NCBI GenBank assembly: GCA_017882655.1
Contig: JADGPB010000075.1
Coordinates: 1-8,998 of the forward strand
DNA length: 8,998 bases
Reading direction: 5' to 3'
From: Propionibacteriales bacterium
Lineage (GTDB): Bacteria > Actinomycetota > Actinomycetes > Propionibacteriales > Propionibacteriaceae
In this document: positions 1 through 5,563 of the stretch, piece after piece
How positions within the stretch are numbered: position 1 is the stretch's first letter
How the letters are laid out: every line of letters begins with the position of its first letter
Notes under the pieces: generated by a model
Seen by the model: the letters and a program-made list of their open reading frames with translations, nothing else
Databases searched by the model: none
Told to the model about the DNA's origin: nothing
Program-made: the position numbers and the translations under genes

Positions 1-6
1 GTTCCT

Positions 7-11
7 GGAGG
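7..11 (+). promoter_or_regulatory. Shine-Dalgarno site of the secreted HExxH protein
   Basis: GGAGG lies 7 bases before the GTG at 19. The reading frame is open to the left edge of the window, so this site is what decides the start; the hydrophobic signal sequence right after the GTG agrees with it. Confidence 0.75.
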
Positions 12-18
12 TGCCTCG

Positions 19-900
19 GTGTTCGCGCGCGTTGTACGTGTCGTGATCGTGGCGCTGTCCGTACTCGCGATCTCCCTTGTCCCGGCACCTGCGCGTGCAG
101 ACGAGCCGGTGGTCATCCCTGACGCGTGCACTGCCGTTCACCCGTACGACGCGGCCCAGTCCATGGCCGCGCTGCAGTCTGGGATCGAGGCGAACTGGGG
201 CTTCACGCTCACGGGGAAGTACTGGGCCGACGAGACCTACCGGCCGATCGTCGCGGTCATCTGGCACACGCTCGATGCGATCAGCTGCACCCCGTACCTC
301 GACGCCCTCCACGCGAAGGCGGGTGTGCTGGGGCTGTACGCGACGTCGATCGGCGGATGGGTGGCCGGCGACTACGGCCTCACCAGGGCGGACACCGTCA
401 GCCTCGACTTCCCGCAGCTGCTCACGAACTACCAGACCGACCCCGGCCACGTGTCCCGGCTCTTCGTCCACGAGATGACCCACGCATACTCGCGTGACCG
501 CGGGACGAACCCGGCGTACTGGGCCGACTTCTCCGCCCTGTACGCGAAGAACGGCCGCTTCGGCTCGTACGGCGGCTCGTCCTCGGAGACGTTCAGCGAG
601 GTCGTCGGCTACTTCGTCGCCCGGTGTGCGGCGAACAACCCGTACACTCCTAGCGAGGCTGCGTACTACGACTTCGTGAAGGCTGAGGTCTTCGGCGGCA
701 AGGAGTTCGGGCCAGCCCTCGGCCAGCCGCTCTCCTGCGAGCCGAGCGCGAACCCGCCCGGCGCGTACGCCTCGGCCAGCGCCGCCGTCCAGGCCGCCAT
801 CCAGGACCGGGAGGCCGCCGCAGCGGAGATCGCCGCCAACGGAGCCGAGATCTACGGCTACGAGTCGCTGTCCACGTCCGGCGCGAGCGACTCGGACTAG
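19..900 (+). CDS. Secreted protein with a zinc-metalloprotease HExxH motif
   Basis: The 293-residue product starts with a Sec signal peptide: Arg4 and Arg7, a hydrophobic core (about 8-21), and an Ala-Arg-Ala end with likely cleavage after Ala27. The mature protein has FVHEMTHAYSRD, an HExxH motif (His151, Glu152, His155) that usually binds zinc and supplies the catalytic glutamate. About 35 residues later, SETFSEVVGYF offers Glu190 or Glu194 as a gluzincin-style third ligand. Four cysteines (37, 90, 203, 240) could form two disulfides outside the cell. The last 50 residues are Ala-rich and acidic. I recognise no named family; peptidase activity is inferred from the motif and substrate is unknown. 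The gene is convergent with the kinase-like gene, 10 bases away. Start is the GTG preceded by GGAGG. Confidence 0.85.
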   Translation: MFARVVRVVIVALSVLAISLVPAPARADEPVVIPDACTAVHPYDAAQSMAALQSGIEANWGFTLTGKYWADETYRPIVAVIWHTLDAISCTPYLDALHAKAGVLGLYATSIGGWVAGDYGLTRADTVSLDFPQLLTNYQTDPGHVSRLFVHEMTHAYSRDRGTNPAYWADFSALYAKNGRFGSYGGSSSETFSEVVGYFVARCAANNPYTPSEAAYYDFVKAEVFGGKEFGPALGQPLSCEPSANPPGAYASASAAVQAAIQDREAAAAEIAANGAEIYGYESLSTSGASDSD

Positions 901-910
901 CCCCCCGCCG

Positions 911-1795
911 CTACACCGTCGCGATGTCGACGAGGTGCGCGAGTCCCGTCGCGAGCTGATCCAGCAGGTCGGCCCCGTCGAGTCCACTGCCTTGCGCCGG
1001 CACGATCGGGTGAGCCGGTGCGACATCTCCCATACGCGAGGTGAATGCGTCAGTCAGCGTGGCGCTGCGGAAGACATTGCCGAGCACGCACACCGGATCG
1101 TCGACGCTTCCGTCGACACGTCGGAGCGCCGTCGTGACCGAGGTGACCAGCTCGAACGCGGCGTCACGCAGCACCTGCGCCGCCACGTCGTCGGTATCCG
1201 CGAGAGCGTCCACCTGCTTCGCGTACGCCGCCGTCCTGGCGACCCGACGAGGGTCGGCCTGGAGCGTGAGATACGCCAGGGCCGGGTCGCCGAAGTCGGC
1301 GCGTACGAGATCGAGCAGGGCGGTCGCGGGACCGCGTCCGTCGTACGCCCTCAGTGCCATGTCGATTGCCCGCCGGCCGATCCAGAAGCCGCTGCCGGCA
1401 TCGCCGAGGATCCAGCCCCACCCGTCGACGCGTGCAGCCGTCGTCTCGCCGGCAGCGAGCGTCACCACGCCGGTGCCGGCCGCGACGACGCAGCCTGTAC
1501 GGTCACCGAGCGCGCCGAGGTAGCTCGTCACCGAGTCATGTGCCAGATGGACGCTCTTCGTCCCGTGACCGTGCAGCTCGTCGAGCAACGCGGCGGCGGT
1601 GTCCTCGACGCCGAGCCCGGTCGTGCCGACCAGCACCCGCTCCGTACCCTCCGGCGCTGCTGCCCGCACTGCGGCCGCCAGCTGGGGGATCCTAGGCCTC
1701 GCGGTGTCGATGCCGACGCCTTCCCAGATGTGTCCCGCCGCGTCCCGTGCCCGGCACCCGGACTGTCCGCCGTCGAGAGCCAGCCGTGAGGTCAT
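911..1795 (-). CDS. BadF/BadG/BcrA/BcrD-type ATPase, probable N-acetylglucosamine-kinase-like sugar kinase
   Basis: The 294-residue protein has the actin/hexokinase-like ATPase layout. LALDGGQSGCR (Asp8 and the Gly loop) is the phosphate-1 motif. AHDS (Asp87) matches the catalytic aspartate of GlcNAc kinases. AAGTG (105-109) is phosphate-2, and GWGWILGDAGSGFWIG (125-140) is typical of the N-acetylglucosamine kinase branch. Near the C-terminus, VLGNVF and AQGSGLDGADLL fit the adenosine-binding end. Kinases of this branch phosphorylate amino sugars in the cytoplasm, often during cell-wall recycling; the exact sugar cannot be read from the sequence. The ATG at 1795 has no Shine-Dalgarno site, but a TAGACT box is placed for a leaderless mRNA. 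It is divergent from the serine hydrolase and convergent with the secreted HExxH gene. Confidence 0.88.
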   Translation of the reverse strand: MTSRLALDGGQSGCRARDAAGHIWEGVGIDTARPRIPQLAAAVRAAAPEGTERVLVGTTGLGVEDTAAALLDELHGHGTKSVHLAHDSVTSYLGALGDRTGCVVAAGTGVVTLAAGETTAARVDGWGWILGDAGSGFWIGRRAIDMALRAYDGRGPATALLDLVRADFGDPALAYLTLQADPRRVARTAAYAKQVDALADTDDVAAQVLRDAAFELVTSVTTALRRVDGSVDDPVCVLGNVFRSATLTDAFTSRMGDVAPAHPIVPAQGSGLDGADLLDQLATGLAHLVDIATV

Positions 1796-1801
1796 GGCCG
1801 C

Positions 1802-1807
1802 AGTCTA
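1802..1807 (-). promoter_or_regulatory. Putative -10 box for a leaderless kinase mRNA
   Basis: On the minus strand TAGACT is followed by 6 bases and then the ATG at 1795, so transcription would start at or next to the A of the start codon. No convincing -35 is seen 16-18 bases upstream. The call rests on position and the TAnnnT match. Confidence 0.5.
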
Positions 1808-1844
1808 GGGATCACCGCACGGGTCGGGTGCACACGGTTCTGCC

Positions 1845-1873
1845 CTGGATCGGCGCGATCCGCGGACTATGTT
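1845..1873 (+). promoter_or_regulatory. Putative promoter of the serine hydrolase gene
   Basis: CTGGAT (1845-1850) resembles a -35 element. After 17 bases comes TATGTT (1868-1873), a -10-like box 7 bases before the GTG at 1881. If real, the ATG at 1869 lies inside the -10 box and cannot be the start. Confidence 0.45.
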
Positions 1874-1880
1874 CGTGAGC

Positions 1881-3257
1881 GTGAACCCATACCTTCCGCC
1901 CGTGTCCTCACCCGAAGCGCAGGGAGTCGACCCTCGCGCCATCCGCGCCCTCGTCGAGGCCTGGGAGGGGAATGGCATCAGGCCGTTCGCGCTAACGGTC
2001 ATCCGGCACGGTCAGGTGATCGCCTCGACCAGCTGGGCGCCGTACCGGCCGACGGACAGGGTCCACAAGTACTCCCTGTCGAAGACGTTCACGGCCTCCG
2101 CGATCGGGCTCGCAATCAGCGAGGGCCTCGTGGACCTCGACGCCCCGGCCGTGTCCTACTTCCCGGAGCTCACCGACCTGGGTCCCCGCGCGAAGGCCAT
2201 CACCGTACGAAACCTGCTGTCCATGGCCTCCGGCCATACGACGGACACCGTGACCGAGCTCGACCCGGCGGACCCGGTGGGCTCGTTCCTGCGCCTCGAG
2301 CCGGACGAGGAGCCGGGGTCGGTCTTCTGCTACAACCAGGGCTGCACGCTCACGCTGTCGGCGATCATCCAGAAGGTCAGCGGCCAGCCTCTCCACGAGT
2401 ACCTTCGGCCCCGGCTGTTCGACCCGCTCGGCGTCGGCGAGATCGAGTGGCTGCCGCTCGGCCCGTACGACATGGGCTTCGCGGGTCTGCACATCCCCGT
2501 CGACGCCGTTGCACGGCTGGGCCTGATGATCCTGCAGGGTGGCGAGTACGGCGGCACCCGCATCCTGCCGGAGGCCTGGACCGACGACGCGATGACCGTC
2601 CACATCCCCAACGGCCCGGACAACCCTGACTGGTCGCAGGGATACGGCTACCAGATGTGGCGGGGTCGCCATGGCTGGCGCGGCGACGGAGCATTCGGAC
2701 AGCTGTGCCTGGTGCTGCGTGAGTACGACCTCGTCGTCGCCGTGGGTGCGCAGGTCGAGGACATGCAGCTCGAGCTGGACCTGGTGTGGCAGCACCTTCT
2801 GCCGGGTCTGTCCGACGGGCCGCTGCCCGGACCGTACGACGACGACCTGGACGCCTTCCTGGACGCGCGGACCCTACCGACTCTTCGCTCGTCTGTCCCA
2901 CCCACGCCCGGACGGCACGAGCTCGTGGCCACCGGCTCCGCGGCGGCCATGGTGGCGGCGACCAGCCGCGTCGTGCTCGATGCGGACGGGCTCACGCTCG
3001 ACGACGGGACGGGCCCCGTGACCGTGCCGCTGGGTGACGGCGTGTGGCAGCGGGCGACGGCCACCGTGGGTGGACGCACGGTGGAGATGGCTGGCACGGG
3101 TGGGTGGACGGCTCCTGGCGTCCTCGAGGCCCGGCTCGTCCCCCTGCACAGCCCGCACGTGCTCGATGTCAGCGTCGATCTGAACGCGGGGACGGCGGTC
3201 TTGGAGTGGCAGACAAGCCCGTTGTGGAACGTCAGTTTGGCTCGCCGCGCGTTCTGA
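1881..3257 (+). CDS. Serine hydrolase, class C beta-lactamase / PBP-like family
   Basis: The 458-residue protein is of the Pfam beta-lactamase (PF00144) type. YSLSKTFTASAIG carries SxxK with nucleophile Ser65 and Lys68. FCYNQGCTLTLSAIIQKVSG holds the general-base tyrosine (Tyr151), followed by Asn-Gln instead of the usual x-Asn. HGWRGDGAFGQ (from His264) sits where the KTG/HxG triad is expected. About 330-458 form a separate, beta-rich C-terminal part. No signal peptide or lipobox is seen, so it is probably cytoplasmic. Members include esterases, DD-peptidases and amidases, and the substrate is not predictable here. The start is uncertain: an in-frame ATG at 1869 adds four residues but has no ribosome site, while the GTG at 1881 fits a leaderless promoter. 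It lies 66 bases before the SQR gene, which has its own promoter-operator. Confidence 0.88.
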   Translation: MNPYLPPVSSPEAQGVDPRAIRALVEAWEGNGIRPFALTVIRHGQVIASTSWAPYRPTDRVHKYSLSKTFTASAIGLAISEGLVDLDAPAVSYFPELTDLGPRAKAITVRNLLSMASGHTTDTVTELDPADPVGSFLRLEPDEEPGSVFCYNQGCTLTLSAIIQKVSGQPLHEYLRPRLFDPLGVGEIEWLPLGPYDMGFAGLHIPVDAVARLGLMILQGGEYGGTRILPEAWTDDAMTVHIPNGPDNPDWSQGYGYQMWRGRHGWRGDGAFGQLCLVLREYDLVVAVGAQVEDMQLELDLVWQHLLPGLSDGPLPGPYDDDLDAFLDARTLPTLRSSVPPTPGRHELVATGSAAAMVAATSRVVLDADGLTLDDGTGPVTVPLGDGVWQRATATVGGRTVEMAGTGGWTAPGVLEARLVPLHSPHVLDVSVDLNAGTAVLEWQTSPLWNVSLARRAF

Positions 3258-3296
3258 TGAGGGCCTTCTCCTATTGTGGGGGTCGCCGCACGGCGG

Positions 3297-3312
3297 ATAC
3301 CCCTAGGGGTTT
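3297..3312. promoter_or_regulatory. CsoR/CstR-type palindromic operator of the SQR operon
   Basis: The sequence ATACCCCTAGGGGTTT contains a perfect 12-bp palindrome, ACCCCTAGGGGT (3299-3310); one further A-T pair is kept in the flanks. From memory, operators of the copper sensor CsoR and the persulfide sensor CstR are AT-flanked C-run/G-run palindromes of this kind, and CstR represses sqr in Staphylococcus aureus. It lies just before, and shares one base with, the -10 box TACGAT, where a bound repressor would block RNA polymerase. A palindrome this long is expected about twice in 9 kb by chance, so the case rests on its sequence, position and downstream gene. No regulator gene is in the window. 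Confidence 0.7.
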
Positions 3313-3317
3313 ACGAT
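3312..3317 (+). promoter_or_regulatory. Putative -10 box of the SQR operon
   Basis: TACGAT is followed by 6 bases and the ATG at 3324, so the first gene is probably translated from a leaderless mRNA. The hexamer 17 bases upstream (3289-3294, CACGGC) is a poor -35. Confidence 0.5.
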
Positions 3318-3323
3318 CGCGGT

Positions 3324-4571
3324 ATGTCCAAAGTACTGATCCTCGGGGCGGGCACGGCAGGCACGATGCTCGCCAACAAGCTGGTCAAGGCACTGCCGCC
3401 GACCGCCAGCATCACCGTGGTCGACAAGGACGACGACCACGACTACCAGCCTGGCTACCTCTTCATCCCCTTCGGCACGATCACCCCCGAACGTGTCCGC
3501 AGGTCCCGCAAGGCGCAGCTCTCCCCCAAGGTAGAGCTCGTCACCGACGCGATCGTCTCCGTCGATCCGAAAGCACGCACGGTCGAGCTGAAGACCCGCA
3601 CCCTGTCGTACGACTGGCTCGTGATCGCGACCGGCACCACGCCGCGCCCCGACATGACCGAGGGGCTCACCGACGAGCGCATCTGGCGGAAGTCGGCGTT
3701 CGACTTCTACACGCGCGACGGTGCGATCGCCCTCAAGAAGGCCATGGACTCCTTCAAGGGCGGCAAGCTCCTCATCCACATCACCGAGATGCCGATCAAG
3801 TGCCCCGTTGCGCCGCTGGAGTTCGCGTTCCTCGCGGACGACTTCTTCCGCCACAAGAAGATCCGCCACCTGGTCGACATCACGTACGTGACCCCGCTGG
3901 ACGGCGCCTTCACCAAGCCGGTCGCGTCGAAGAAGCTCGGGTACGTGCTCGAGGACCGCAGCATCCGTCTCGCCACGGACTTCGCGATCGAACGCGTCGA
4001 CCCGGAGACCAAGAAGCTCGTGGGCTTCGACGGCCGCGAGATCCCGTTCGACCTCCTGGTGACCGTGCCGACGAACATGGGCGCGCAGTACGTGATCGAC
4101 TCGGGGATGGGCGACGACCTCGGCTTCGTGCCGGTGGACAAGAAGACCCTCCAGTCTCTCCAGTACGAGAATGTGTTCGCCGTCGGTGACGCGAGCAACA
4201 TCCCGACCTCCAAGGCCGGCTCGGTGGCCCACTTCTCGATCCACGTCTTCGTGGACAACTTCACGGCTGCGTACGCGGGCAAGCCGATGACCCACGCGTT
4301 CGACGGTCACGCGAACTGCTTCATCGAGTCGGGTCGCGGCAAGGCGATGCTGCTCGACTTCAACTACGACACCGAGCCGCTCACCGGTTCGTTCCCGGTG
4401 ACGACGATCGGACCCATGAGCCTGCTCAAGGAGACCCGGCTCAACCACATCGGCAAGCTCGCCTTCGAGCAGATCTACTGGCAGATGCTGCTGCCGGGGC
4501 GCCACCTGCCGGTACCGACGCTGATGTCCATGGCCGGCAAGGTCCCGGCAGAGAAGACGAAGGAGTCCTGA
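3324..4571 (+). CDS. sqr: Sulfide:quinone oxidoreductase (SQR), FAD-dependent
   Basis: The 415-residue flavoprotein should oxidise sulfide to sulfane sulfur and pass the electrons to membrane quinone. VLILGAGTAGTMLANKL is the N-terminal FAD-binding Rossmann motif; DHDYQPGYLFIPFG and VIATGTTPRP are typical of SQR and related oxidoreductases. VFAVGDASNIPTSKAGSVAH (Asp289) is the second FAD motif. There are only two cysteines, Cys160 in KCPVAPLEF and Cys332 in HANCFIESG, at the places of the two cysteines that carry the sulfur bridge in SQRs. The C-terminal 50 residues, with FEQIYWQMLLPG, look amphipathic and could seat it on the inner face of the membrane. ATG 3324 is chosen over the in-frame GTG at 3276 because it begins right at the FAD domain and fits the promoter. 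It is first of a three-gene operon. A related flavocytochrome-type enzyme is less likely. Confidence 0.88.
   Translation: MSKVLILGAGTAGTMLANKLVKALPPTASITVVDKDDDHDYQPGYLFIPFGTITPERVRRSRKAQLSPKVELVTDAIVSVDPKARTVELKTRTLSYDWLVIATGTTPRPDMTEGLTDERIWRKSAFDFYTRDGAIALKKAMDSFKGGKLLIHITEMPIKCPVAPLEFAFLADDFFRHKKIRHLVDITYVTPLDGAFTKPVASKKLGYVLEDRSIRLATDFAIERVDPETKKLVGFDGREIPFDLLVTVPTNMGAQYVIDSGMGDDLGFVPVDKKTLQSLQYENVFAVGDASNIPTSKAGSVAHFSIHVFVDNFTAAYAGKPMTHAFDGHANCFIESGRGKAMLLDFNYDTEPLTGSFPVTTIGPMSLLKETRLNHIGKLAFEQIYWQMLLPGRHLPVPTLMSMAGKVPAEKTKES
4561..4565 (+). promoter_or_regulatory. Shine-Dalgarno site of the DsrC/TusE-like gene
   Basis: AGGAG inside the last codons of the SQR gene, 7 bases before the ATG at 4573. 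It supports independent ribosome loading within a polycistronic mRNA. Confidence 0.75.
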
Positions 4572-4572
4572 C

Positions 4573-4890
4573 ATGCCCAGCAACACCATCGCCGAATACA
4601 CCTTCGCGGTGAACGAGGAGGGGTTCTTCACGAACCGCGAGGAGTGGAGCGAGCCGCTGGCAGAGATGCTCGCCAGCATGGTCGGCATCGGCGAGCTCAC
4701 CGATGCCCATTGGGCCGCGCTGAGGTTCATGCGCGACGACCAGGCCAAGACGGGCGTCACGCCGACGCTGCGTCGCATGCAGACCCAAGGCAAGTTCGAC
4801 GTGAAGCAGCTGTTCACGCTGTTCCCCGGCAAGCCGGCCAAGATGATGTCCTACCTCGCGGGCCTTCCCAAGCCCGTCGGGTGCGTGTGA
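4573..4890 (+). CDS. DsrC/TusE-family sulfur carrier with only the penultimate cysteine
   Basis: The 105-residue protein has the TusE/DsrC/DsvC hallmarks: NEEGFFTNREEW near the N-terminus, GIGELTDAHWAALRFMRDD, LFPGKPAK, and the C-terminal arm LAGLPKPVGCV. The penultimate Cys104 (called CysA in DsrC) carries sulfur as a persulfide. Eleven residues before it, where DsrC has its second cysteine, there is Ser93; the protein has no other cysteine. It therefore resembles TusE in cysteine content and cannot make the intramolecular disulfide or the trisulfide of the DsrAB sulfite reductase system. Size fits TusE (about 109) and DsrC (about 112). It starts 1 base after the SQR stop, with a good AGGAG. 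Role as a cytoplasmic sulfur carrier between DsrE2 and an unknown acceptor is inferred from context; no tusBCD is nearby. Confidence 0.9.
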   Translation: MPSNTIAEYTFAVNEEGFFTNREEWSEPLAEMLASMVGIGELTDAHWAALRFMRDDQAKTGVTPTLRRMQTQGKFDVKQLFTLFPGKPAKMMSYLAGLPKPVGCV

Positions 4891-4894
4891 GGAG
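4891..4894 (+). promoter_or_regulatory. Shine-Dalgarno site of the DsrE2-like gene
   Basis: GGAG directly after the preceding stop codon, 8 bases before ATG 4903. This favours 4903 over the in-frame GTG at 4894, which would overlap the site. Confidence 0.7.
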
Positions 4895-4902
4895 TGAGAG
4901 CG

Positions 4903-5514
4903 ATGCGTACTGTTCCTGAAGGTTTCATCCTTCCCAGCTTCGGCGGCGCCTCAGCCGCAGCCAGCGTCGACGTGGCAACCCAGACGATGCCGTCGGGTGG
5001 CGGCTACTCCGGACCGCGCAAGCTGGTCCTCATCTGTTCCAAGGGCAACCTGGACATGGCGTACCCCGGCCTGATCCTCGGCAACGCTGCCGCGGGCGAG
5101 GGCATCGAGGTCCACATGTTCTTCACGTTCTGGGGCCTGGACATCGTCAACAAGAAGACGAACGGGAAGCTGCAGTTCACCATGGTCGGCAACACCGCCA
5201 TGCACATGGCAGACCTCGGCAACTTGCACCCGGGTCTGGAGCACTGGTCGATGCCTCAGTGGATGGGCCGGATTCCGGGCATGACGAAGATCGCGACGAA
5301 CATGATGCACAAGCAGATCGCGGACCTGGGTGTCCCCACCGTGCCCGAGTTCCTGGACCTGCTCGACGCCGCGGGCGTGAAGATGTGGGCCTGCCGGATG
5401 TCGTTCGACATGATGAAGATGATCGAAGCCGACCTCCACCCGGCCGTCCAGGGCGTCATCAGCGCGACCGACTTCATGGAGCTCAGCGAGGGCGCGCAAA
5501 CCCTGTTCATCTGA
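4903..5514 (+). CDS. dsrE2: DsrE2-type DsrE/F-family sulfurtransferase
   Basis: The 203-residue protein belongs to the DsrE/DsrF-like family, closest to DsrE2. LVLICSKGNLDMAYPGLILG holds Cys45; VHMFFTFWGLDIV follows, and KMWACRMSFDMM holds Cys164; SKGxLDMAYP and AC-x-MS are marks of the DsrE2 branch. Residues 1-38 are a Gly/Ala/Ser-rich lead with no TusA or rhodanese domain, though such fusions exist in relatives. About residues 117-135 are rich in methionine; the whole protein has 18. FFTFWGL is hydrophobic but too short for a sure membrane span. DsrE-type proteins bind sulfur as cysteine persulfide and pass it to TusA or DsrC-type partners; here the DsrC-like protein encoded 12 bases upstream is the natural partner. 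It is the last gene of the SQR operon, followed by a strong hairpin. Confidence 0.87.
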   Translation: MRTVPEGFILPSFGGASAAASVDVATQTMPSGGGYSGPRKLVLICSKGNLDMAYPGLILGNAAAGEGIEVHMFFTFWGLDIVNKKTNGKLQFTMVGNTAMHMADLGNLHPGLEHWSMPQWMGRIPGMTKIATNMMHKQIADLGVPTVPEFLDLLDAAGVKMWACRMSFDMMKMIEADLHPAVQGVISATDFMELSEGAQTLFI

Positions 5515-5524
5515 TGCTGGTTGC

Positions 5525-5555
5525 GTCCCCAGCGTCCGTGCGTGGCGCTGGGGAC
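5525..5555. terminator. Probable bidirectional terminator hairpin
   Basis: GTCCCCAGCG (5525-5534) pairs perfectly with CGCTGGGGAC (5546-5555) across an 11-base loop. It lies between the stop codons of the convergent dsrE2-like and CapA-like genes. No T-run follows on either strand, as is common for terminators in GC-rich actinomycetes. Confidence 0.75.
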
Positions 5556-5563
5556 CCGCCTTG

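Noticed and set aside
935..1789. 284-codon open frame on the plus strand opposite the kinase gene
   Set aside because: Arg-rich translation with no domain; antisense shadow of a well-supported kinase.
3276..3323. Upstream GTG start for the SQR gene
   Set aside because: It would place the operator and -10 box inside the coding region and add 16 residues before the FAD-binding strand; ATG 3324 fits the family N-terminus.
3044..4189. 381-codon plus-strand frame bridging the serine hydrolase and SQR genes
   Set aside because: It overlaps both real genes in another frame, and its product is Arg/Gly/His/Pro-rich without recognisable features.
3303..4841. Long open frame (512 codons) on the minus strand opposite the SQR and DsrC-like genes
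   Set aside because: The translation is mostly Arg, Val, Glu and His with no family motif. The opposite strand encodes two proteins with full family signatures, and stop-poor antisense frames are normal in GC-rich coding DNA.
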